In this document: in pieces, positions 53,109 to 60,632 of the stretch
Numbering within the stretch: the stretch's first letter is position 1
Layout of the letters: each line of letters opens with the position of its first letter
DNA from: a virus
IMG/VR virus record: IMGVR_UViG_3300025872_000054
Span: 1 to 64,000 of that record
Length of the DNA: 64,000 nucleotides
Direction: 5' to 3' (one strand)
The notes under the pieces: generated by a model
Database searches by the model: none
What the model saw: only the letters and a program-made list of their open reading frames with translations
Told to the model about the DNA's origin: nothing
Program-made: the position numbers and the translations under genes

Positions 53109-53445
53109 ATATAAAGTAAAAAGTGTAAAACGGGTGATCGACGGGGATACAGTTGACCTGGAGATAGACCTAGGGTTTAATATAGTTATTACGCAAAGAG
53201 TTCGTCTCAAGGGTATAAATGCTCCAGAAACTAGGACACTAGACCTAGCCGAAAAAGCCCTGGGTAATAAAGCTAAAACTTGGCTCACTGAACAGCTCGG
53301 TACATTTTCAAGTTTAATAATAGAGACTACCAGAGAAGATAAGTATGGTAGGGTACTGGGCGTTTTATACAAAGACAACGAGACTATATCGATGAATGAG
53401 TTGATGCTAAAAGAAGGACTAGTAGTTTCGTATATGGTTGATTAA
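53101..53445 (+). CDS. staphylococcal-nuclease-like thermonuclease
   Basis: A 114-residue protein. VIDGDTVDLEIDLGF, RVRLKGINAPE with the catalytic Arg-Glu pair, and REDKYGRVLG with the second catalytic Arg reproduce the active site of the SNase family. There is no obvious signal peptide, so it acts in the cell or is carried in the particle. It is encoded just before the kinase-ART effector, in the late region. A role in degrading host nucleic acid or in tail-delivered activity is possible. Confidence 0.85.
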   Translation: MYRYKVKSVKRVIDGDTVDLEIDLGFNIVITQRVRLKGINAPETRTLDLAEKALGNKAKTWLTEQLGTFSSLIIETTREDKYGRVLGVLYKDNETISMNELMLKEGLVVSYMVD

Positions 53446-53446
53446 G

Positions 53447-53460
53447 TTTAAGGATTAAAG
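53447..53460 (+). promoter_or_regulatory. paired TTTAAGG and ATTAAAG words before the effector gene
   Basis: TTTAAGG (53447-53453) and ATTAAAG (53454-53460) lie side by side; the second ends 19 bases before the ATG at 53480. One of them probably acts as the late-type box. Confidence 0.4.
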
Positions 53461-53479
53461 AGGATATTTTGTTAGTGTC

Positions 53480-56035
53480 ATGCCACTTCGCCAAGGTTCT
53501 TCGGATAAAGTTATCCAAGAGAATATTAAATGTATTTTAGATAAAGACGGGTGTGGTTATGACCCTCCGTATAAAGACCCGTCTAGAGAGGAATATACTC
53601 CTGCCCAGGCAGCGGCTATTGCCTATGCCAAAGCCGGTCGGCGTAACAACACTAGTAAAAAAACCTCTGCTTCAAAAAAGACTAAGGGCGTAAAAACTGA
53701 AGAGTTAAAAACTCCTGAAGGGAAAAAGGAAGAGCTAAAGGGCAGTAACTCTAAGTCCCCTGCTCAGTCCGCAAAACCAGAAATTGAAACTGATACAAAA
53801 AAACCGGGCTCTGACATCCAGGTCCCTGACGGGTGGAAAGTACAACAACCTGGAGGGGATACTACCTCAAAAAAGAACCAACCGCCTGAGAAGAAAGAGG
53901 AAGACGAACTCTCTCCTGAGGCGGACAAGCAAATGCTTGACGAGGTGATGGAGGGGTATAAATTGAAGTGGGGGAATAGTGCTTCCCTACTTAGCGATGC
54001 TTGGGACACCTATAATCCTAAGCAGAAGAAGAAGTTTCTTGAGCATGCTAAAAAGATAAAGGCAGAGGAACAGGCCAAACAAGGCAAGGAGAATAAGCCA
54101 AGTCCTGCCGCGCCTGCTCCTGCGCCTGCCCCCGCTCCTGCGCCTGCGCCTGCACCTAGCAGCAAGGGAGGGGGTGCCGATGATGCAGATAACAAAATGC
54201 TTCAAGATATCCTCAATTCTTCGAAGTATAATGACGTTGCTAAGAATGCTATAAAGACTAACTGGGATAAGTCTTCTCCAGAAGATAAGCAGAAGATGCA
54301 TGATCTTGCAACTGGTAAAGCGTCAGCGCCATCAACACCTGCGCCTGCGCCTGCGCCTGCGCCTGCGGCTCCTCAACCACAGACTCCCCAAGGATGGAAA
54401 TCAAAAGATGATGGTTGGACTTCTCATCTAAAACCAAAGTTTGATGATAATGGGAATATTACCTACCAAGGTAAGGTATATAAACCTACAAAAACTCTGC
54501 CTGGTTCCACTCAGCCTAAACTCTATTCAGACGAAGAAGGTAATCCTAAATTTGTAGTTAAGGAGGGTGGGGCTAAAGGACAGAATAACGCCGAATTTGC
54601 TGCTAATCAGGTCTATGGAATTCTCGCCCCTCATCTCCCAACTAGTGCAATAAAATCCAGACTTATCGATGGTAAGTTAGTTAATGACTTCATGCCTAAT
54701 TCTAAGACCATTAATGATCTTAGTGAAGACGAATTAGATAAATACGATGTAAACTCCAAAGTAAGAAAGTCTCTTGCCGCTGACGCATTGGTTGCTAACT
54801 GGGATTATGCTGGATTAGCCAATGACAATATGATGGTCGATAAGCAAGGCCGGGTGTTGAGAATTGATTCTGGTGGAACCTTCAATTATAGAGCGCAAGG
54901 TGAACAAAAAGATTTTGATTCTGTGCCGATGGAGATGTGGACCCTCCGCTCAAGTACCCAAGGCAAGCAGTTTTGGGGTAATGCTCAAGAGTCAGACTAT
55001 GAAGATCTTTGGACAAACCAAGTTGCGTATATCGGCTTAGAAGGAGATAAACTTAAAAAAACTGTAGCAGCTTCTAATCTACCTTCTGAAGTTAAAGAAG
55101 CTTTTGCTAATAGGGTAGATATACTTTCCATTGCTGCACAAGAAGCGAATAATATTGCCAAAAGAGACGGCATATCTTGGAAGGGAGTGGATCAAGTCAT
55201 GGAAAGAGCATTTAGATATGCCTCTGTGATGAATACCAAAGACCCTAACTGGGCGGATAAAGTAAGAAATAAAATCCGTGGAGATCTAGAAAAGGCGTTC
55301 CCTGAGCAGGGTCCAAAACTCGACTTCAATCTACCCGCTAACTCTAATAAGTATAACGAGAAAAACTATAAGAATATTGTTAAGGCTGCTGATGATCAAT
55401 TAAATTCTGCATATGCTGGGGATTATGGTGGAGATCCAGATGCAGTAAAACAAATCTCGCCAGAAGCAAAATATGCCTTAAGAGAGTATAGTGGATCTTT
55501 ATATCAAGATCTCAATGCTTTGATTAGAGGAAAAACAAAATCCTTTGATGACAATGATATAAAATTCTTCAATCAAATTGTAGATACAATGGATGAGGGT
55601 CTAAATCAAATTCCAGACCATCCAAATGTAGGTATGTTCTATAGAATGAATAAGATCTCTAATCAATATAAAGATGACGTTGAAGCAATCAATAACTTGA
55701 AACCCGGAGATATTTACGTATCCAAAGGATATTCCTCTTATACCGACGATCATGAAGGCGATGAGCATGGCCGCAATGAGATTCTTGACTCGTTCTACCA
55801 TGGTAGTACTTCAAAGACAAACTTTATCACTATCTATCAAGGAAAAAATATTAAGAACATTGCTCCTCTATCCGACATCCAGTCCGAAAGAGAATCTTTA
55901 ATGCAAAGAGATAAAAACCTCAAAGTTGCAAGTGTTAAAGAAGAATCTATTAAAGATTGGCCAGGTATAAGCTGGGGAGGTAACGAAACTATGACTGGTA
56001 AGATTAAAGTTATCTATCTAACAGACGCCGACTAA
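53480..56035 (+). CDS. kinase-like plus ADP-ribosyltransferase effector
   Basis: An 851-residue multidomain protein. Residues 1-60 (MPLRQGSSDKVIQENIK) resemble the start of the 56235 protein. IQVPDGWKV lies near 113, followed by Pro-Ala linkers. Residues about 305-520 look like a PI3/4-kinase or HipA-like domain, with FVVKEGG near 359, a catalytic-loop-like ADALVANWDYAGLANDN near 434 and a metal-binding RIDSGG near 461. Residues about 660-851 look like an R-S-ExE ADP-ribosyltransferase: Arg in MFYRMN (near 720), GYSSYT (near 750) and ERE (near 803). It probably modifies host proteins after delivery, as T4 Alt does. Catalysis by either domain is inferred. Confidence 0.72.
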   Translation: MPLRQGSSDKVIQENIKCILDKDGCGYDPPYKDPSREEYTPAQAAAIAYAKAGRRNNTSKKTSASKKTKGVKTEELKTPEGKKEELKGSNSKSPAQSAKPEIETDTKKPGSDIQVPDGWKVQQPGGDTTSKKNQPPEKKEEDELSPEADKQMLDEVMEGYKLKWGNSASLLSDAWDTYNPKQKKKFLEHAKKIKAEEQAKQGKENKPSPAAPAPAPAPAPAPAPAPSSKGGGADDADNKMLQDILNSSKYNDVAKNAIKTNWDKSSPEDKQKMHDLATGKASAPSTPAPAPAPAPAAPQPQTPQGWKSKDDGWTSHLKPKFDDNGNITYQGKVYKPTKTLPGSTQPKLYSDEEGNPKFVVKEGGAKGQNNAEFAANQVYGILAPHLPTSAIKSRLIDGKLVNDFMPNSKTINDLSEDELDKYDVNSKVRKSLAADALVANWDYAGLANDNMMVDKQGRVLRIDSGGTFNYRAQGEQKDFDSVPMEMWTLRSSTQGKQFWGNAQESDYEDLWTNQVAYIGLEGDKLKKTVAASNLPSEVKEAFANRVDILSIAAQEANNIAKRDGISWKGVDQVMERAFRYASVMNTKDPNWADKVRNKIRGDLEKAFPEQGPKLDFNLPANSNKYNEKNYKNIVKAADDQLNSAYAGDYGGDPDAVKQISPEAKYALREYSGSLYQDLNALIRGKTKSFDDNDIKFFNQIVDTMDEGLNQIPDHPNVGMFYRMNKISNQYKDDVEAINNLKPGDIYVSKGYSSYTDDHEGDEHGRNEILDSFYHGSTSKTNFITIYQGKNIKNIAPLSDIQSERESLMQRDKNLKVASVKEESIKDWPGISWGGNETMTGKIKVIYLTDAD
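54112..54163 (+). repeat. Pro-Ala linker repeats
   Basis: A run of alternating CCT/GCN codons encodes about 17 alternating Pro and Ala residues; a second, shorter run lies near 54338-54366. They probably form stiff, extended spacers between the domains of the effector. Confidence 0.8.
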
Positions 56036-56044
56036 CTACACATC

Positions 56045-56197
56045 ATGTCAAGACCCTACGAAAATTTAACAGAAGCTCAGAAACAACGTCTCGCAATGCG
56101 AAAGAAAGCACTTGAGGATGATAGTACTGATGCTTTCTTCGAGGTACAAAGTACAAAACCCCAGCCCCCAGAAGGCTGGAAGGAGCAGGGAAAGTAA
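56045..56197 (+). CDS. small protein with C-terminal PPEGW word
   Basis: A 50-residue reading frame (MSRPYENLTEAQKQRLAMRKKALEDD) ending KPQPPEGWKEQGK. It is charged and helical, and carries the tag word in its Glu form at residues 41-45, near the C-terminus as in the 52751 protein. It lies in the short gap after the effector gene. Its tag and position in the late operon support it being real. Confidence 0.6.
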   Translation: MSRPYENLTEAQKQRLAMRKKALEDDSTDAFFEVQSTKPQPPEGWKEQGK

Positions 56198-56201
56198 ATA
56201 G

Positions 56202-56208
56202 TTTAAAG
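56202..56208 (+). promoter_or_regulatory. TTTAAAG box (candidate late promoter)
   Basis: TTTAAAG ends 26 bases before the ATG at 56235 and is followed by TACTATATACATAG. Confidence 0.55.
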
Positions 56209-56234
56209 TACTATATACATAGTCTTTACTCACC

Positions 56235-56663
56235 ATGCCACTTCGTGAAGGATCTAGCCAAGAAACTATCTCTGGCAATATCAAAAATGAGATGAAATCT
56301 GGCAAACCACAAAAACAAGCCATCGCCATCGCCCTCGATAAAGCTGGGAAGTCAAAGTATGACTCTGCCGAGGGAAAAGACTATGACAAAGATGGGGATG
56401 TTGATTCCGATGATTACATGAAGGCAAAGGATATTGCCATCAAAGAAGCCATGGGTAAGGATGAGGAGACATCCGACAATGCCGAAGATTCCGATCCCTG
56501 CTGGAAGGACTATGAGATGGTGGGAATGAAGAAGGGTAAAGGTGGCAAACCTGTTCCTAACTGTGTACCTAAGTCTTCTTCGGATAACTGTGAGTGTGAT
56601 GATTATTCAGAAATCTCGGTTCCTGATGGCTGGAGTGTAAGTTCCAATGTCTACAAAGATTGA
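56235..56663 (+). CDS. late protein with DUF6496-like N-terminus and C-terminal VPDGW tag
   Basis: A 142-residue protein. Residues 1-37 ([18 protein letters not shown], then [15 protein letters not shown]) match a short phage domain of the DUF6496 type and the N-terminus of the kinase-ART protein. An acidic calcium-binding-like [11 protein letters not shown] follows near 53, then the Cys-flanked [23 protein letters not shown] that I know as a recurrent phage peptide. The C-terminus ends [25 protein letters not shown] box 26 bases upstream makes it late. Function unknown; delivery together with the effector is a reasonable guess. Confidence 0.7.
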   Translation: MPLREGSSQETISGNIKNEMKSGKPQKQAIAIALDKAGKSKYDSAEGKDYDKDGDVDSDDYMKAKDIAIKEAMGKDEETSDNAEDSDPCWKDYEMVGMKKGKGGKPVPNCVPKSSSDNCECDDYSEISVPDGWSVSSNVYKD

Positions 56664-57090
56664 GATTCCAGATGGTTGGTCAGTTGACCCCACCTTCGGT
56701 GAGATTCCATCTCCATATGACAAAAAGCAACACCTAGAAGGTCAGCATGATAAGCAGACTGAGGAGGACCCAGCTGATGAGACTGACATGTCTGAGCAGG
56801 AGTATGAGTACTGGTCTAAAGAATACTCAGAGCAAACTGACTATGCAGACGATGGTAAGAAGTATACTCATACTTATAAAGACCCTAAAACAGGGAATAC
56901 TCGCAAGGTTCGTTACGGAGCCAAAGGCTATACCATCGCCCCAGGTACCAAAAAAGGCGATGCCTACTGTGCCAGATCCTTGGGTGACATGAAGTCGGAA
57001 GGAATGGATTGCTCTGGTCCTGACAAAAACACTCCAATGTGCCTCTCCCGCAAGAAATGGAGATGCAACGGAGCTAAATCTTCTAAGTAG
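56647..57090 (+). CDS. late protein with N-terminal IPDGW tag and Cys-rich C-terminal domain
   Basis: A 147-residue protein overlapping the previous stop by 17 bases. [15 protein letters not shown] carries the tag at residues 7-11. The C-terminal part ([47 protein letters not shown]) fits a Cys-containing phage domain of the DUF6321 kind. The middle is acidic and disordered. Together with the preceding gene it forms a tagged pair. Function unknown. Confidence 0.65.
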   Translation: MSTKIEIPDGWSVDPTFGEIPSPYDKKQHLEGQHDKQTEEDPADETDMSEQEYEYWSKEYSEQTDYADDGKKYTHTYKDPKTGNTRKVRYGAKGYTIAPGTKKGDAYCARSLGDMKSEGMDCSGPDKNTPMCLSRKKWRCNGAKSSK

Positions 57091-57116
57091 GGACATCCGA
57101 ATATTAAAACTATGCT

Positions 57117-57140
57117 AAGGGGGGTTTACAGATCCCCCTT
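57117..57140 (+). terminator. G/C-rich hairpin
   Basis: AAGGGGG and CCCCCTT form a stem around a 10-base loop but no T run follows. It ends the tagged-gene operon and is followed after five bases by the TTTAAAG box of the lysis operon. Confidence 0.5.
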
Positions 57141-57145
57141 CGTCG

Positions 57146-57152
57146 TTTAAAG
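57146..57152 (+). promoter_or_regulatory. TTTAAAG box directly after a hairpin
   Basis: TTTAAAG ends 32 bases before the ATG at 57185 and starts five bases after the hairpin, again marking the beginning of a transcription unit. Confidence 0.55.
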
Positions 57153-57184
57153 TAGGATAAGTTATACCTATCATAGGAGCTTCT

Positions 57185-57589
57185 ATGACCACAGCATTCC
57201 TTTATATCTTTTTATTTTCCACCTGGGGTTTAGGACTCTTATCTTGGATGGTAGTTCTGAATGATTTTATTTCACAAAGAGATCTTCGTAATAAAGAAAA
57301 GTCTTTAGAGATCTCTCAGAAAACTGCCTTTTTCAACCGGTTTAATGACATCAGCGGACTTCAATCTCAAGACAAAGCAAAGAAAACATCTTGGGGTAAA
57401 GTAAGTGCAGCAGAAGAAAGCCCAGAATTTATCCCTGAGAAGATCAGAGAACTTATGAGATCATCCCCTAATCACCCTGAGGTGGAAGAGATTGATAGTT
57501 CAGATCAAATCCTTGGAGTTAAGTTTGAAGCTCGTGATTATCCCCCAGTTTTTGGCGACGGAGATGGGGATGGAGAGGATGACGAATGA
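57185..57589 (+). CDS. single-pass membrane protein, possible holin or spanin
   Basis: A 134-residue protein whose residues about 4-28 (AFLYIFLFSTWGLGLLSWMVVLNDF) form one N-terminal hydrophobic helix, followed by a long soluble, charged region ending in acidic DGDGDGEDDE. Its stop overlaps the endolysin start by four bases, and such coupling is typical of holins or other lysis membrane proteins. The long acidic cytoplasmic or periplasmic domain is not usual for a holin, so the role is uncertain. Confidence 0.6.
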   Translation: MTTAFLYIFLFSTWGLGLLSWMVVLNDFISQRDLRNKEKSLEISQKTAFFNRFNDISGLQSQDKAKKTSWGKVSAAEESPEFIPEKIRELMRSSPNHPEVEEIDSSDQILGVKFEARDYPPVFGDGDGDGEDDE

Positions 57590-58860
57590 AATTACCCAGT
57601 TGCGGAGTAGAACTTATTAAAAGATTTGAAGGTTGCCATCTTAAAGCCTATCCCGATCCTCTTAGTGGCGGAAAACCCTACACTGTGGGGTGGGGATCTA
57701 CCAAGAAAAAAGATGGTTCTCCTTTTAGTTTAGGCGAGATTATCTCTCAAGAAGAAGCGGATGGTCTGTTGATTTATCAACTAGACACTGCTTATATGCC
57801 ATCTCTGACTAAAATCCCTTACTTCAATGAGATGTCTGATGAACAAGTAGGAGCCTTGTTAAGTTTTGCCTATAATCTAGGCGCGAGGTTCTATGGTTCA
57901 GAAGGATTTGAAACTATATCTAGAAGACTAAGAAATCGTGAATGGGACTTGATCCCAGATGCATTGTTACTTTATAGAAACCCTGGCAGCAATGTTGAAG
58001 AAGGACTAAAACGTCGTAGAGTTGCTGAAGGAGCACTTTGGTCTAAAGGATTAAAAAAGGAGAAAATGGAAAAACAACAAATAGTAGCTCTTCAAGATAC
58101 ACTACTTAAGAAAGAGCCACTCCAATCATATCAACTAGACTTCAACCTGAAGAAATTAGTACAAAAAGGAAAAGGATATCAGGTCATAGATATAGTTGAC
58201 GAAGGTATTCACTCTAAAGTGACATTAGACTATGGTGGTGGGATCTGGTATATCTACAACCCACATTGGAAAGTCCAAGGCACTCAAGATGTAGTTTACA
58301 AACCAGAAGGTCACCATATCCTTCAGGTGAAGTATTTCCCTCAACGTGATAGTCGTACAACCCATGCCCATCGCATGTGTTTTTCCAGCTCATGTGCAAT
58401 GATGGCAGACTTCCTAAACCCCAAAGCAATCGATGTCACGGAGCAGGAAGACGACTTTTATATGAAAAATTATGTCTTCAGATACGGAGATACTACCGAT
58501 CCCAATGCTCAAATTAAAGCACTTCGTGATTTAGGTATAACTGCTACTTTTAGTAAGTCTCTATCTCAAAAGGATATTGAAGCTCAAATTGAAAAGGGTA
58601 TCCCCGTCCCTGTTGGTATTCTTCACCATGGCCATGTCTCCTCGCCAACGGGCGGTGGACACTGGGTGTGTATCATTGGATACGATAAAGCTAATGCTCA
58701 ATATATCATCCACGATCCCTATGGCGAATTGGATCTTGTTAATGGCGGATATTATGGCTCCACTAATGGTGCCTCTCAGCGTTATTCTTATGCTAATTTT
58801 AACAAGCGTTGGATGGTAGAGGGGATGGGTACAGGTTGGGGAATTATTGCAAACAAATGA
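57586..58860 (+). CDS. endolysin: GH24 lysozyme plus C39-like peptidase domain
   Basis: A 424-residue protein. Residues 1-150 match T4/lambda-type GH24 lysozyme, with E15, D24 and T33 (RFEGCHLKAYPDPLSGGKPYTVGWGS) as the candidate catalytic triad. Residues about 240-424 look like a C39-like cysteine peptidase: MCFSSSCAMM near 263-272, GHWVCIIGYD near 358 and HDPYG near 375 supply Cys, His and Asp. It probably cleaves both glycan and peptide bonds of the host wall at lysis. The overlap with the membrane protein gene and the late box place it in a lysis cassette. Confidence 0.88.
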   Translation: MKLPSCGVELIKRFEGCHLKAYPDPLSGGKPYTVGWGSTKKKDGSPFSLGEIISQEEADGLLIYQLDTAYMPSLTKIPYFNEMSDEQVGALLSFAYNLGARFYGSEGFETISRRLRNREWDLIPDALLLYRNPGSNVEEGLKRRRVAEGALWSKGLKKEKMEKQQIVALQDTLLKKEPLQSYQLDFNLKKLVQKGKGYQVIDIVDEGIHSKVTLDYGGGIWYIYNPHWKVQGTQDVVYKPEGHHILQVKYFPQRDSRTTHAHRMCFSSSCAMMADFLNPKAIDVTEQEDDFYMKNYVFRYGDTTDPNAQIKALRDLGITATFSKSLSQKDIEAQIEKGIPVPVGILHHGHVSSPTGGGHWVCIIGYDKANAQYIIHDPYGELDLVNGGYYGSTNGASQRYSYANFNKRWMVEGMGTGWGIIANK

Positions 58861-59012
58861 ACGAGGATAGGTTTAAAAAATCTGCAGAGATGCTTTATAA
58901 AGCGCATTGGAACGTCCCCCAAGCGGCGGCTTTTTGCGGAGTTTCAAGTAAAAAAATGAAAGTTTTATTTGCGGAATGGTTACTTGGTGAGGAATCTCTA
59001 CCTAAGAAGTAG
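58857..59012 (+). CDS. small HTH-like protein
   Basis: A 51-residue protein whose ATG overlaps the endolysin stop (ATGA). KAHWNVPQAAAFCGVSSKKMKVLFAEWL resembles a short helix-turn-helix of the transposase or phage-regulator type. It may regulate the operon or be a small accessory protein. Function unknown. Confidence 0.55.
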   Translation: MNEDRFKKSAEMLYKAHWNVPQAAAFCGVSSKKMKVLFAEWLLGEESLPKK

Positions 59013-59051
59013 TATTTTCCTCACCTGTTTTCTTTACTAGGCAGATTAAAA

Positions 59052-59057
59052 TATAAT
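59052..59057 (+). promoter_or_regulatory. TATAAT box before the small heat-shock gene
   Basis: TATAAT preceded by ATTAAAA at 59045; it lies 57 bases before the Hsp20 ATG. Confidence 0.4.
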
Positions 59058-59058
59058 A

Positions 59059-59090
59059 GGTGAGACGCCTTCGGGGTCCGCCATTATCAC
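59059..59090 (+). other. structured 5' leader hairpin with TTCG loop
   Basis: GAC-G-CC TTCG GG-G-GTC forms a short stem with one mismatch, flanked by an outer GTGA/TCAC pairing. The ribosome site AAGG lies outside it, so it may stabilise the message rather than act as a thermometer. Confidence 0.4.
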
Positions 59091-59114
59091 TTTATGCTTT
59101 TTTAAGGTAAAACA

Positions 59115-59549
59115 ATGCTTGATTTATTTGTAACTTCACCATATTCCCGTAAAAGACTCGAACCCACTGAATTTGAAAAACAGCTTACGGATATGCTCTT
59201 CGGCCCTGCCAACTCTAACGTGAGTTTCCCGAAGTATAATATCTATCGTGCCATGGATGGTAACCCGTATATTACCTTCATGGAATTTGCGTTAGCAGGA
59301 TATAAGAAAGAAGATCTAGATATCAAACTTGAAGGAGGGTATCTATATGTATCAGGTAAAGGAGATACTGAAGCGAAAGACCGCGAATACATCCATAGAG
59401 GAATGGCCCGAAGGGACTTCAATGTAAAATTCTCCATTGAGAAGGATGTTGAGGTCAAGTCAGCGAAGTTTTCTGACGGACTTCTTACCATTGAGTTGGA
59501 AAAACTAGTCCCAGAGGAGAAAAAACCAAAGTCCATTGCCATTTGGTGA
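59115..59549 (+). CDS. small heat-shock protein Hsp20
   Basis: A 144-residue protein. Residues about 45-132 form the alpha-crystallin domain: YITFMEFALAGYKKEDLDIKLEGGYLYVSG, then the conserved REYIHRGMARRDFNVKFSIEK, and KFSDGLLTIEL ahead of the C-terminal IXI-like SIAIW anchor. It is a chaperone, likely supporting virion protein folding, and is a hallmark gene of many cyanophages. A terminator follows at 59580. Confidence 0.94.
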   Translation: MLDLFVTSPYSRKRLEPTEFEKQLTDMLFGPANSNVSFPKYNIYRAMDGNPYITFMEFALAGYKKEDLDIKLEGGYLYVSGKGDTEAKDREYIHRGMARRDFNVKFSIEKDVEVKSAKFSDGLLTIELEKLVPEEKKPKSIAIW

Positions 59550-59578
59550 TAACCCAACCACATTAACAACTGTAACAA

Positions 59579-59602
59579 GGGAGGTCCATTAGGCCTCCTT
59601 TT
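59579..59602 (+). terminator. intrinsic terminator
   Basis: GGAGG and CCTCC pair around a nine-base loop and are followed by TTTT. It ends the Hsp20 transcript just before the MoxR promoter. Confidence 0.7.
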
Positions 59603-59603
59603 C

Positions 59604-59609
59604 TATTAT
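59604..59609 (+). promoter_or_regulatory. TATTAT -10-like box
   Basis: TATTATGAT begins in the terminator tail and lies 27 bases before the MoxR ATG. The ribosome site CGAGGG precedes the start. Confidence 0.4.
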
Positions 59610-59636
59610 GATGAGAAGGAACAAACACGAGGGCCT

Positions 59637-60632
59637 ATGGCAACCATCTCAGAAGTACAGTCGGCACTGACTAAAATTATCAACAAATCTATTCCCCATT
59701 CTGTATTTCTGTGGGGTCCTCCAGGCGTAGGTAAATCGTCTGTTGTCAAGAAAATTGCTCAAGATAATGACCTCGAGCTTATCGACCTTCGCATCTCACA
59801 ACTGGCCCCTACCGATATCCGAGGTTTGCCCTATGTCGAAGAAGGCTTGGCAAAATTTGCCCCTCCGTCGTTCCTTCCGCGAGAAGGCCAAGGTATTCTC
59901 TTTGTTGATGAGTTTAACATGGCATCTCCCTCGATGATGGGAATTGCCCAACAACTCATCCTTGACCGCCAAGTTGGTGACTATAAGGTCCCTGAGGGTT
60001 GGTTTATTATCGCTGCAGGTAATCGTGCCGAAGATCGTGCTGCAGTTTCTCAGATGCCATCACCCGTGGCAAACCGTTTCATCCACTTCAATGTTGAGTC
60101 GGACCTTAACTCGTGGAAAGAGTACGCAATTAAATCGGGTATCAATGAGCAAATCATTTCGTTCTTGAACTTCCGCCCGCAACTGCTCTTTGACTTTAAT
60201 AAGAATGCAACTGCGTGGCCTTCTCCTCGGAGTTGGGAGTTTGCCAATTCTCTTATTGACATTGATATTGATATTGCTTCGGCTGTTGGAGAAGGAACTT
60301 CAGCGGAGTTCTATGCTTATCAGACTATTTACTCTAAACTCCCAGATGTACAAGGTATCCTCTCAGGGGAGGATGTGGAAGTGCCCCACGAGCCTTCGCT
60401 TATGTACGCAGTTTGTGGCGCGATCGTGTCCCGAGCTAAAACTGCTCAAGACTTCTTTAACGGGGCTAAATGGCTTATTAAAGGCACCACAGAGGATTAT
60501 GTTGGTCTCTTTATGGGAGATGCAATGGTTGCACTAAGTGCTAATAATCTCAAAGGAAGTTTTATCAAACTAGTTGCAAAAGATCCTCAGATCAAAGCGT
60601 TTCTCACCAAGTACCAGGAGCTCCTGCGATGA
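59637..60632 (+). CDS. MoxR-type AAA+ ATPase
   Basis: A 331-residue protein. GPPGVGKSS near residues 27-35 is the Walker A, ILFVDEFN near 84 the Walker B, AAGNRAEDRA near 123 the sensor 1 region, and MPSPVANRF the arginine finger of the MoxR branch. MoxR ATPases act with VWA-domain proteins as chaperones that remodel or metallate complexes. The next gene is such a VWA protein, and the two overlap by ATGA, so they surely work together. Rare codons are few, as in replication genes. Confidence 0.9.
   Translation: MATISEVQSALTKIINKSIPHSVFLWGPPGVGKSSVVKKIAQDNDLELIDLRISQLAPTDIRGLPYVEEGLAKFAPPSFLPREGQGILFVDEFNMASPSMMGIAQQLILDRQVGDYKVPEGWFIIAAGNRAEDRAAVSQMPSPVANRFIHFNVESDLNSWKEYAIKSGINEQIISFLNFRPQLLFDFNKNATAWPSPRSWEFANSLIDIDIDIASAVGEGTSAEFYAYQTIYSKLPDVQGILSGEDVEVPHEPSLMYAVCGAIVSRAKTAQDFFNGAKWLIKGTTEDYVGLFMGDAMVALSANNLKGSFIKLVAKDPQIKAFLTKYQELLR

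Noticed and set aside
54010-54301. Minus-strand reading frames opposite the Pro-Ala linkers.
   Set aside because: Low-complexity GGCGCA-type repeats create long open frames by composition; the plus-strand effector explains the DNA.
59994-60008. VPEGW in the MoxR ATPase, similar to the recurring tag word.
   Set aside because: In MoxR proteins a PEGW/PENW-type segment before the AAGN sensor is part of the fold, so it does not count as the tag.
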